Assembly (NCBI GenBank): GCA_030622375.1
Contig: JAUXGC010000006.1
Span: 1-23,389, forward strand
Direction: 5' to 3'
From: Sulfurovum sp.
GTDB taxonomy: Bacteria > Campylobacterota > Campylobacteria > Campylobacterales > Sulfurovaceae
DNA: 23,389 nucleotides
Positions within the stretch are counted from its first letter, which is position 1. Every line of letters starts with the position of its first letter. Below the pieces are notes generated by a model. It was not told where the DNA came from and did no database searches. It worked only from the letters and a program-made list of their open reading frames with translations. Shown one piece after another: positions 1 to 7,204 of the stretch. The translations under genes and the position numbers were made by a program.

Positions 1-2
1 AA

Positions 3-269
3 AAAAGTGGGGCAAAACTTGGCATTGCTCATCCTAAGTCACAAAGTTCTAGTTTAGGAAAAAAAGAGTCAAAGGAGAAAGACAAAGAGAAAAACAGAGA
101 TGAAGATCAATCAGCTTCTAGCGCAGGGTCTAATGGAGAGAGTATGAAGAAACAAAAAATAAGGAAAGACAAGCTTGTGTCTGATGGAAGTCAGGAACAG
201 CAACCTCTTAGTTCTAAAGTCTATGAGCTTATAAATAAAGGATATACACATGAAACAGAGCCTTGGTAA
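3..269 (+). CDS. C-terminal end of a Bat-operon VWA/TPR protein (BatB/BatC type), 5' end outside window
   Basis: An open frame enters the window at base 3 and ends at TAA 267-269, giving 88 residues. It starts with a low-complexity linker rich in Lys, Glu, Ser and Asp. It closes with the sequence VYELINKGYTHETEPW, which I recognise as the usual end of Bat-operon VWA/TPR proteins. Such proteins carry a von Willebrand A domain on the periplasmic side of the inner membrane followed by tetratricopeptide repeats; both would lie upstream of this window. The last 20 bases overlap the start of the BatD-like gene in another frame, so the two are probably translationally coupled. Family assignment rests on the C-terminal motif and the context only. 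Confidence 0.65.
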   Translation, partial: KSGAKLGIAHPKSQSSSLGKKESKEKDKEKNRDEDQSASSAGSNGESMKKQKIRKDKLVSDGSQEQQPLSSKVYELINKGYTHETEPW

Positions 270-1386
270 GTTATGGCTTATTGCATTGTGCACTCTGTGT
301 CTTAATGCAGAAGATTTTAAACATCACTTTACATTAAGTGAAACATCTCCCTATGTCAAAGAAGCTGTTGTTATGACACTTGAACTAAACCAAACAAACA
401 AACACAAAATACTCTTTTTTCAATTTGATCTTAAAAAAAATTCTGACTATAAATTTCATCGTATCAATCTTAAAGAGACGGGCGAATATCATAATGCAAA
501 AGTAAACTATACATACCTTATCTATCCTCTTCGTTCAGGAGATCTTCAACTTCATTTTACTCTTATACAAAAAGCAACCACTGATGCAAATCTGGCTTAC
601 AGCTTCTCAGGCGACAGAGACAATGTAAAAGGACTCACAACTGTTGACACTGAAATCCATCTGTCTCCCATAACACTAAAAGTAAAAGACCTCCCTAAAA
701 ATGTCTCCATTGTTGGCGATTTTCATTTGAAATACACTTTAAAAAAACAGACAGCAACTCCATACGAATCTATCCCTTTTCAAGTTACCATCAAAGGACT
801 TGGATATCCTCCACTTTTAGAGAATATTTTGCCTAAAGATATAAACTTTACTCTCTTTAAGGAGAAGCCCACCATTCATGCTCTCAATAGCTCTTCGGGA
901 ACAAGTAGTACTGTTATTTATCCTATGGCACTTTCACACTTTAAATCTTTTGACTTAAAACCTATCTATATCAATGCATTTAACCCTAAAACCAAACAGC
1001 ACTATAGGTTGACAATACCAAAACAACATTTTAGTATTGACAAAATAAATACTGACAGCTTAATCGATAAAACAGATAGCCCTAAACCTTTACAAAATGA
1101 CTGGAGTTGGCTTACTTCTTTGCTTGGATATCTTGTCGTTTTTGTGGCTGGATACTTGATGGCTATCAGTTTAAAATGGAAGAGTAAGACTACATCAGAA
1201 ACACCTCACTCACTCAAAGAGAAGATAGAAGCTTGTAAAAATGAGAAGGCACTGCTACAACTACTTATGGCAACGGGGAGTAAAAAGTTTACTTTAAGTA
1301 TTGAAAAACTAGAGAAAAATTTATATGGAAATGGTAAAATTAATTTTAACAAAGTAAAACAAGAGGCACTGGAGAATATACTATGA
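250..1386 (+). CDS. BatD-like membrane-anchored protein of the Bat operon
   Basis: A 378-residue protein. It has a clear signal peptide (residues 1-20, cleavage likely after LCLNA), a periplasmic beta-rich region of about 260 residues, one membrane span at about 287-306 (WLTSLLGYLVVFVAGYLM), and a lysine-rich cytoplasmic tail of about 70 residues. This layout matches the BatD/oxygen-tolerance family, which works with VWA proteins, MoxR and DUF58 proteins in envelope stress or metalloprotein maturation; the exact biochemical role is not established. The ATG at 250 overlaps the upstream VWA/TPR gene by 20 bases and its TGA overlaps the moxR ATG by 4 bases, so the cluster is clearly an operon. 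The sequence itself is poorly conserved, so the call depends partly on context. Confidence 0.75.
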   Translation: MKQSLGKLWLIALCTLCLNAEDFKHHFTLSETSPYVKEAVVMTLELNQTNKHKILFFQFDLKKNSDYKFHRINLKETGEYHNAKVNYTYLIYPLRSGDLQLHFTLIQKATTDANLAYSFSGDRDNVKGLTTVDTEIHLSPITLKVKDLPKNVSIVGDFHLKYTLKKQTATPYESIPFQVTIKGLGYPPLLENILPKDINFTLFKEKPTIHALNSSSGTSSTVIYPMALSHFKSFDLKPIYINAFNPKTKQHYRLTIPKQHFSIDKINTDSLIDKTDSPKPLQNDWSWLTSLLGYLVVFVAGYLMAISLKWKSKTTSETPHSLKEKIEACKNEKALLQLLMATGSKKFTLSIEKLEKNLYGNGKINFNKVKQEALENIL

Positions 1387-2330
1387 ATCAAAAAATAACA
1401 CAACTCAAACAAGAGATAAGCAAGGAGGTCATAGGACAAGAGGCGATGATAGAGGGTCTGCTAATAGGTTTGCTTTGCGATGGGCATATTTTAATAGAAG
1501 GAGTTCCTGGATTAGCTAAAACCACTACTATTAACGCTCTATCTAAGGCACTTGGTCTAGATTTTAAGCGTATCCAATTCACTCCTGACCTTCTTCCGTC
1601 TGACATTATAGGAGCACAAATATATAATCCTAAAAACCATCATTTCAGCATTAAAAAAGGACCCCTGTTTACACATCTTCTTCTTGCTGATGAAATCAAT
1701 CGTGCTCCTGCCAAAGTACAATCTGCCCTACTTGAAGCAATGCAAGAGAGACAAGTTACTATCGCCGACGAAACATTTAAGCTCAACTCTCCTTTTTTAG
1801 TCATGGCAACACAAAATCCCATAGAACAAGAGGGTGTTTATGCTCTACCTGAGGCACAGTTAGATAGATTTATGATGAAAATAATTGCAAAGCACAACTC
1901 TGAAGAAGAGGAGTTGGAGATTATGCGCAAGGGAGCAAGCAAAAGCTTTGAAGAGGTACAAATTGTACTTAACTTGGAAGAGTTACAAACACTTCAAAAA
2001 GAGCTTGGTAGTATTCACATAGACAAAGAGTTAGAGCACTACATAATACAACTCATCACTGCCACAAGAGAGCCCTCTAGATTTGGTCTAGAGGAGATAG
2101 CCAAAAATATTATGTTTGGGGTAAGCCCAAGAGCGTCCATAGACTTATATAAAGCATCTAAAGCTAAAGCTTTTTTAAGGGGCAACAGTTTTGTTAGCCC
2201 TGTTGACATAGGCTATATGGTTCATAGTGTTCTTCGTCACCGTATTGTTCTCTCTTATGAAGCTAGAGCCAAAGGCGTTACTACAGATGAGATTATCTCT
2301 ACTATTGTTGAGACTTTACCTGTCCCATAA
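1383..2330 (+). CDS. MoxR-family AAA+ ATPase
   Basis: A 315-residue AAA+ ATPase of the MoxR/RavA clade. Visible motifs: Walker A GVPGLAKT (40-47), Walker B LLLADEI (99-105), sensor 1 ATQNP (142-146) and the conserved LPEAQLDRF (155-163). The C-terminal part (about 190-315) is the usual helical lid. MoxR ATPases act as chaperone-like partners of VWA-domain proteins and help activate or assemble target complexes. The ATG overlaps the batD stop codon by 4 bases, and a DUF58 gene follows 28 bases downstream, the standard MoxR partner. Length and motifs are complete. Confidence 0.93.
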   Translation: MNQKITQLKQEISKEVIGQEAMIEGLLIGLLCDGHILIEGVPGLAKTTTINALSKALGLDFKRIQFTPDLLPSDIIGAQIYNPKNHHFSIKKGPLFTHLLLADEINRAPAKVQSALLEAMQERQVTIADETFKLNSPFLVMATQNPIEQEGVYALPEAQLDRFMMKIIAKHNSEEEELEIMRKGASKSFEEVQIVLNLEELQTLQKELGSIHIDKELEHYIIQLITATREPSRFGLEEIAKNIMFGVSPRASIDLYKASKAKAFLRGNSFVSPVDIGYMVHSVLRHRIVLSYEARAKGVTTDEIISTIVETLPVP

Positions 2331-2358
2331 TAATAAATTTACAAGAAAGTGCATATAG

Positions 2359-3186
2359 ATGAATATCTCATTTAAATCTTTACAACTCAAAGCTAGACAC
2401 CAAGTATATGCTCTTCTGTCTGGAAACAATCTCTCTAAGCTTCATGGAGAGGGTTATGACTTTTCAGAGTTACGAGAATATCAAATGGGAGATGACATTC
2501 GTAAGATAAGTTGGACGATAACCGCAAAGCTTGGAAAGCCATATATAAAAGAGTTACATGCCAATCATGAGCTCTCTATTGTTGTGGCTACTTTAATGGA
2601 CGGAAGCCTCTATTTTGGCTTGGGAAACGCTAAACAAAAAAAGCTTACAGAAGTCGCCACACTTCTAGGTTATGCTGCACAACAAAATGGTGACTTGTTT
2701 ACAGGAGTTAGTTACGGACAAGACAAAATCAACGCTACACCGCCCACAAAACAACTATATCACATAGAACAATTTTCCAAAACCCTTTTTGAATCTTCTT
2801 TGTTGGGCACAAAAGTAAACTGTGACACCTCCATGCAAAACCTTTTTCAAAGAACCTATAGACCATCCCTATTGTTTGTCATTAGTGATTTTCTTGAGAA
2901 GATAGACCTGTCCATTCTTGCACAAAAACATGAAGTCATCGCTATCATCATCAGAGACAAGGAAGAAGAGTCGCCTAAAAGACTTGGAGAGATAACACTT
3001 AGAAATCCTCAAAATGGCACCAATATAGATACTTACTTTGGAAAGAAAAGTATAGAGAGATATCTTGCAAAATTAAAAAAGAATGATGAAAAATTAATAG
3101 AACACTTTTCTCGGCACGACATTAGGTATGTAAAGATTTTTACAGAGGATGAAGTGCTTGGAAAGCTATTGGAGTTATTTAAATAG
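2359..3186 (+). CDS. DUF58 domain protein, MoxR partner
   Basis: A 275-residue protein with the DUF58 signature: HGEGYDFSELREYQMGDDIR at 29-48 followed by KISW (49-52), and a later SDFLE (176-180). DUF58 proteins have a VWA-like fold and almost always sit beside moxR. No signal peptide or membrane segment is visible, so this is a short cytoplasmic form of the family. It is the last gene of the Bat cluster here; the next gene is convergent. The start at 2359 is preceded by the purine-rich AAGAAAG. A specific substrate cannot be read from the sequence. Confidence 0.88.
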   Translation: MNISFKSLQLKARHQVYALLSGNNLSKLHGEGYDFSELREYQMGDDIRKISWTITAKLGKPYIKELHANHELSIVVATLMDGSLYFGLGNAKQKKLTEVATLLGYAAQQNGDLFTGVSYGQDKINATPPTKQLYHIEQFSKTLFESSLLGTKVNCDTSMQNLFQRTYRPSLLFVISDFLEKIDLSILAQKHEVIAIIIRDKEEESPKRLGEITLRNPQNGTNIDTYFGKKSIERYLAKLKKNDEKLIEHFSRHDIRYVKIFTEDEVLGKLLELFK

Positions 3187-3191
3187 TTTTT

Positions 3192-3220
3192 ATGTCTATC
3201 TCTTATGTAAAAATAGACAT
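3192..3220. terminator. Possible bidirectional terminator hairpin between convergent genes
   Basis: ATGTCTAT (3192-3199) and ATAGACAT (3213-3220) form a perfect 8-bp inverted repeat with a 13-base loop. It lies between the DUF58 stop and the convergent antiporter stop. The stem is AT-rich and only short T runs flank it, so termination strength is doubtful. Confidence 0.35.
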
Positions 3221-3232
3221 TTTACTATCTTG

Positions 3233-4318
3233 TTACATAAACAATAAGAAAGTAAACACTACAAACAAAATTACATGCAAGAATCCCTCTAGGACATTAG
3301 TCTCTCCATCATTGAAGTTTACAATACTTACAAGCAGTGTCAATCCCAACATTGCTCCCTGAACAGGAGTAATAGCAAGCTCTAGCTCCATACCCATATA
3401 GCGAGTTACAAGAATGACAGCCGGTATTGTCAAAAGAATTGTTGCCAAAGATGCACCTAAAGCAATATTGACAACTGTTTGCATACGATTATCTAGTGCT
3501 GCGCGTACAGCTGTTATGAGTTCTGGAGCAGCAGATATAACTGCAACACCTACGGCACCTATGGCTAAAGGCAAACTGTATGCCTCTAGAGTATTGCCCA
3601 TAAAAACAGCTAATACTTCAGAAAGTACTCCGATAGCGATAATTGCCACAACGAGGTTAACACCATGATACAATCCATTTATTTCATGAGTCTTGCAATG
3701 CTCAGCTTCACACACCTTGTCATCTTCAGCTTTGTATTCAAAAAAATATCTATGGGATGCAACCTGTATTCTTGTAAATGTGATATAAAGCAAAACAAAC
3801 ATTACAACATTAAACATCATATAGTTATCTATATGCTTGGCATCTATAAAGTGTGGAATAACCATGGCTATGCCAATGGCGACAAGTAGCATAGAGAGAT
3901 AAGAGTTTGATGAATCCACATTATAAGATTGTTCCCCATACTTGATACCTCCTATAATAGCGGCTAACCCCAAAAGAGCATTAATATCTAACATAATCGC
4001 TGCATAAATAGTATCCCGTGCAAGCAGAGGATTGTGCTCATGCAACATCATAATAACAATGATAACTATCTCTACAACAACAGCAGATATAGTCAAAATC
4101 AGTGTTCCATACGGTTCTCCAAACTTCTCTGCAAGCATCTCTGCATGATGAGCCACAGACATAGACACATAGATAATAGCTGCAAACAAGACAGCAAACC
4201 CTATAAAGTTTCCAGCTGTTGTTTGCACCAAAGTATGTTCAAAATGACTAACGACAAAATAGGTGATAATAGCTAAAAAAAGCCTATACTCTTTGGAAAA
4301 ATTTTTAAGTAGTTGCAT
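3233..4318 (-). CDS. chaA: ChaA-type calcium/sodium:proton antiporter
   Basis: A 361-residue integral membrane protein of the CaCA (calcium/cation antiporter) family with about 10-11 predicted helices. Both alpha-repeat motifs are present: GEPYGTLILTISAVVVE (67-83) with the conserved glutamate in mid-helix, and SAAPELITAVRAALDN (262-277) followed by the conserved N-x-x-x-G of NIALG. The two halves are separated by an acidic cytoplasmic loop (about 194-212, EYKAEDDKVCEAEH), as in E. coli ChaA. The protein exports Ca2+ or Na+ in exchange for protons. It starts one base after the stop of the HTH/coiled-coil gene, so the two are co-transcribed. Ion preference cannot be told from sequence. Confidence 0.88.
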   Translation of the reverse strand: MQLLKNFSKEYRLFLAIITYFVVSHFEHTLVQTTAGNFIGFAVLFAAIIYVSMSVAHHAEMLAEKFGEPYGTLILTISAVVVEIVIIVIMMLHEHNPLLARDTIYAAIMLDINALLGLAAIIGGIKYGEQSYNVDSSNSYLSMLLVAIGIAMVIPHFIDAKHIDNYMMFNVVMFVLLYITFTRIQVASHRYFFEYKAEDDKVCEAEHCKTHEINGLYHGVNLVVAIIAIGVLSEVLAVFMGNTLEAYSLPLAIGAVGVAVISAAPELITAVRAALDNRMQTVVNIALGASLATILLTIPAVILVTRYMGMELELAITPVQGAMLGLTLLVSIVNFNDGETNVLEGFLHVILFVVFTFLLFM

Positions 4319-4319
4319 G

Positions 4320-4955
4320 TTATTTCAATATATCCTTGTAGTTTTTATCTATATTGATTTTGAGTTTTCCATTTAACTTCATGAGTCGCTTATCACCATT
4401 TTTACAGGCTTGTTTCAAAATCTTTAATACTCTTTTTTGCTGTTTTTCTTTGTTTATTTTATAATATTTAAAAAACTTCTTAGCTCCCACCCAATACTTC
4501 TGTTTTATTTTTACATTATCTTCTTCCACTACAGCCTCTATAGCATCTTCAGGTTTTTTCTGCTCAAGTCTATGTACATACAGTGTACGCATTTCATGAA
4601 ATGCTTCTTTAAGCAAATCAATTTCACTTCTAAGTGTAGTCGAGACTTGCTTATTACTCTTTTTAAGATCTTTCACTGTACCTTTTAGCACAGAAATTGT
4701 TTCATCTTTGGCTTGAAGCAGTGATTTGTAATCTATTTGTAATTTTTGTGTATCACCTGATGTATTGAAAGATATAGGTTTTTGTTTTTGATGGGGCGGG
4801 GGAGTGTTCTGATTGGGCTTACTGTCAACTACCACATAGAGCTTGCCTTCTACTTTTTTAGATACGAGTATGCCTCTTTTTATTTTTGCATAGACTGCCT
4901 GTCTAGATATCCCTAACTCTTTAGCATACTCTGCTGGCTTCATCAACTTTTCCAT
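4320..4955 (-). CDS. Helix-turn-helix and coiled-coil protein, probably DUF3972 family
   Basis: About 211 residues. The N-terminus (KPAEYAKELGISRQAVYAKIKRG) is a MerR/excisionase-like helix-turn-helix with a short beta wing (GKLYVVV). After a Pro/Gln-rich linker there is a coiled coil (about 75-135) and a very basic C-terminal third. This arrangement fits DUF3972-type proteins, which I associate with Campylobacterota; the name is from memory. A GTG at 4961 is possible, but the ATG at 4955 is better placed behind AGGGG with a 5-base spacer, so I use it. It lies between pcm (55-base gap) and chaA (1-base gap). It probably binds DNA; no target is known. Confidence 0.72.
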   Translation of the reverse strand: MEKLMKPAEYAKELGISRQAVYAKIKRGILVSKKVEGKLYVVVDSKPNQNTPPPHQKQKPISFNTSGDTQKLQIDYKSLLQAKDETISVLKGTVKDLKKSNKQVSTTLRSEIDLLKEAFHEMRTLYVHRLEQKKPEDAIEAVVEEDNVKIKQKYWVGAKKFFKYYKINKEKQQKRVLKILKQACKNGDKRLMKLNGKLKINIDKNYKDILK

Positions 4956-5016
4956 ACCCACCCCTATTTACAATCTTGCTTGTCAATCATAACATAAGTT
5001 TAATGAAGAGTGTCAA

Positions 5017-5652
5017 CTACTTCTGTGTGCCATCAAGAACCGGCACAAATAGACACTGCTCTATACTCTCCGAAGTAATGCGACCATTTTTTTTATAAAA
5101 ACGGGTAATAAGATGATAATCTTTGCTCTGCTCAACAGGAGCAACCATAATGCCTCCTTCAGCCAACTGGTCAAACAATACAGGAGGTATCTCTTTGGCT
5201 GTAGCAGAAAACAAGATACGCTCAAAAGGGGCATATTGCCTCCATCCTCTTTGTCCGTCATCAAACTTGGTAAAGACATTGTGTATTTCAAGCTGAGAGA
5301 AACAATCTTTGGCCTCTTTGAGAAGTTCATCTATACGCTCTATGGTAAAAACTCTACGACATATCTTGCTTAAAATAGCAGCTTGATATCCGCTTCCGCA
5401 ACCAACTTCAAGTATGGAGTCAACTCCTTTTAGCTCTAAGTGTTGTGTCATTTTTGCAACAGTTAAAGGTGAGGATATCCATTGTCTTGCGGCCAAAGGA
5501 AGAGCCTCAAGACCATAAGAGAGATGCCTAAATTCATTAGGCACAAAGAGCTCTCTGTCTATTTCCAAAAATGCTTTTTTTACATGCTCATTTAATATAA
5601 AATATTTTTCTATTTCTGTTACAAGATTTTGTCGTTGTCTAGCTTTTATCAT
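5017..5652 (-). CDS. pcm: Protein-L-isoaspartate O-methyltransferase
   Basis: A 211-residue class I SAM-dependent methyltransferase. The PCMT active-site segment RQWISSPLTVAKM is at 56-68 and SAM motif I ILEVGCGSGYQ at 80-90; the acidic post-I position is IER (104-106). The enzyme methylates isoaspartyl residues formed by ageing of Asn/Asp and so starts their repair. Full length for the family. It lies 63 bases downstream of the carbon-nitrogen hydrolase gene, with an AGGAG about 12 bases before the ATG. It is transcribed leftward towards the HTH protein and the antiporter, probably as one unit. Confidence 0.9.
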   Translation of the reverse strand: MIKARQRQNLVTEIEKYFILNEHVKKAFLEIDRELFVPNEFRHLSYGLEALPLAARQWISSPLTVAKMTQHLELKGVDSILEVGCGSGYQAAILSKICRRVFTIERIDELLKEAKDCFSQLEIHNVFTKFDDGQRGWRQYAPFERILFSATAKEIPPVLFDQLAEGGIMVAPVEQSKDYHLITRFYKKNGRITSESIEQCLFVPVLDGTQK

Positions 5653-5715
5653 GCGTCTTCTTGTCTCCTGACCAATATAATAGAGAAATTTTATCTAAAA
5701 TACTATTAAGAGTAT

Positions 5716-6447
5716 TTAATCTAAAACTATATAACGACGCATTTTCTTAATTTCTCTAAAATCTATTGTTCCCTCTAAAGCTTTTTTTGTATCGTCTGTG
5801 GTAACGTTTCCATTAGGAGAGATAATCGATGACGAACTTGCCATATCTGTATCAGAACTATTAGATACAATCACATAACATTGATTCATGACTGCCAAAG
5901 CTCTTGAAAGTATTTCTAAATGTCCTTTGCGAGGTAGCCCCCACCTTGAAGGTACAAATACTACATCTGCTCCTTCTATCTGCTTCCATAACTCTTTAAA
6001 TCGTAGCTCGAAACAGATGAGAAGTGCATATTTAACCCCATCTATCTCAAAAGGTTTTATCTTTTTCTTTTTACCTGCTGTAAGGTAAATATCTTCATCA
6101 CCTATTTTAAAAAGTTTAACTTTGTCTTGTCTATGTACAACTTTATGTTTATGTATTGCAACTGCCTGATTGACAAAGTCGTCTCCATTTTCTAGGATAA
6201 GTGTTAAGACTACTATCTGTTCATCTACTACTCTCTTCAAGATTTTAAGTGCTTTGAGTGAAAATTTTGCAGCAGTACTCAAGTGTTCATAATCATAAGC
6301 CGTAAGATAAACTTCTGGTACAACAACAATATCTTTCTCTTTGTGTATGCGCAGATACTTAAGTAGCGTATTTAAATTATCTTGATAGCGTTTATGACTT
6401 GGTAGCTGCAGAGCTAAAACTTCCATTTTATTAAGCATTTTTAACAT
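5716..6447 (-). CDS. Carbon-nitrogen hydrolase (nitrilase superfamily)
   Basis: A 243-residue protein with the Glu-Lys-Cys catalytic set of the nitrilase superfamily: E45 in VVVPEVYLTAY, K109 in RQDKVKLF, and C145 in LLICFELRFKELW. These enzymes hydrolyse non-peptide C-N bonds, such as omega-amides, N-carbamoyl compounds or putrescine precursors. The substrate cannot be inferred. At 243 residues it is shorter than most members (260-300), mainly at the C-terminus and in loops. The ATG at 6447 is preceded by AGAGGACATA, a good ribosome site. It appears to be the first gene of the leftward group ending in chaA, and its 5' side is the structured 427-base gap. Confidence 0.85.
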   Translation of the reverse strand: MLKMLNKMEVLALQLPSHKRYQDNLNTLLKYLRIHKEKDIVVVPEVYLTAYDYEHLSTAAKFSLKALKILKRVVDEQIVVLTLILENGDDFVNQAVAIHKHKVVHRQDKVKLFKIGDEDIYLTAGKKKKIKPFEIDGVKYALLICFELRFKELWKQIEGADVVFVPSRWGLPRKGHLEILSRALAVMNQCYVIVSNSSDTDMASSSSIISPNGNVTTDDTKKALEGTIDFREIKKMRRYIVLD

Positions 6448-6647
6448 TATGTCCTCTTTTGTCTTATCTAACCAACCGTTTTTACCTAATCCTTAGAAAG
6501 TATTAGACTGAGATGCTATGGTATCAAACTCTAAACTACAAATAGGTGCAGTATCAGTTTATCATAAATTTCTTTGCTTTTTGTGCGCTACTATAGCCTC
6601 AATTAATTAGACTCATATTATGAAAAATCTTAAATAAAACAAATTTA

Positions 6648-6822
6648 ATTGGGGAGGATAGTATGCTTATATATTGTGGTAGTTTTTCTAAGAAATAATC
6701 ATAAAAGTGCACCCAAATAGGGAGGGGAGAGTGCGAAATAAAATGAAAAACTACCTAGAAGGCTCCCAATAAAATTGAGAAGCAAGAGCATCTTTAAATA
6801 AGGGAAGGGACAAGATGCTCTT
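6648..6822. ncRNA. Candidate structured RNA element in a 427-base gap, with three paired-GGA loops
   Basis: The gap 6448-6874 has no normal gene, but this part can fold. Helix 1: 6648-6656 with 6763-6770, 8 bp and one bulged G. Helix 2: 6678-6688 with 6745-6755, 11 bp perfect. Helix 3: 6709-6712 with 6731-6734, closing an 18-base loop. Hairpin 4: 6784-6794 with 6812-6822, 11 bp perfect, 17-base loop. On the plus strand each unit carries two GGA motifs: GGGGAGGA (6651), AGGGAGGGGA (6719) and AGGGAAGGGA (6801). Read on the minus strand these are C/U-rich anti-Shine-Dalgarno-like loops. Strand and function are not settled. A TATTAT at about 6616 could serve a plus transcript. I see no structure in 6448-6640. 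Confidence 0.35.
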
Positions 6823-6874
6823 TACAACCTTCATACGAGAAGTATAGCTTTTATTTGTGAAGTATTTGTGAAGT

Positions 6875-7186
6875 CTATAAGTAAGAACAGCAATAGTCAG
6901 TAATTTTTTTTACTTTTACTTTAAATTTACTATTGGCAGGCACATTAAAGAACCCTTCGCCCTTCACAACTGTCCACTTATTGGCATTAGGAAGCTTTAC
7001 TTCTAGCTTGCCAGAAGTAATCTCCATAAGTTCTGCTTCAACTGTTTTAAATTCATATTTGCCAGGTAGCATAAATCCTAAAGTTTTTTTACTTCCATCT
7101 GAAAAATTAACCGTACGGCTTGTGACTGCGCCATCAAAATAGCTGTTACCTTTTAGCTCTATACTAATATTTTTAAATTGTTTCAT
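6875..7186 (-). CDS. ppnP: Pyrimidine/purine nucleoside phosphorylase (PpnP, DUF1255/YaiE family)
   Basis: A 103-residue single-domain cupin. The block GFMLPGKYEFKTVEAELMEI, then SGKLEVKLP, the FNVPANSKF turn and the C-terminal TDYCCSYL closely parallel E. coli PpnP (YaiE), which carries out phosphorolysis of a wide range of nucleosides to base plus ribose 1-phosphate. Length is usual for the family, with a slightly longer N-terminus. It follows nrdA by 18 bases, with an AGGAGG ribosome site in the gap, so it is co-transcribed with ribonucleotide reductase, a sensible link to nucleotide balance. Confidence 0.9.
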   Translation of the reverse strand: MKQFKNISIELKGNSYFDGAVTSRTVNFSDGSKKTLGFMLPGKYEFKTVEAELMEITSGKLEVKLPNANKWTVVKGEGFFNVPANSKFKVKVKKITDYCCSYL

Positions 7187-7204
7187 TTATCTTCCTCCTG
7201 TAGC

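Noticed and set aside
3414..4276. Plus-strand frames opposite the antiporter gene
   Set aside because: Antisense shadows of a well-defined membrane protein; no ribosome sites or recognisable domains.
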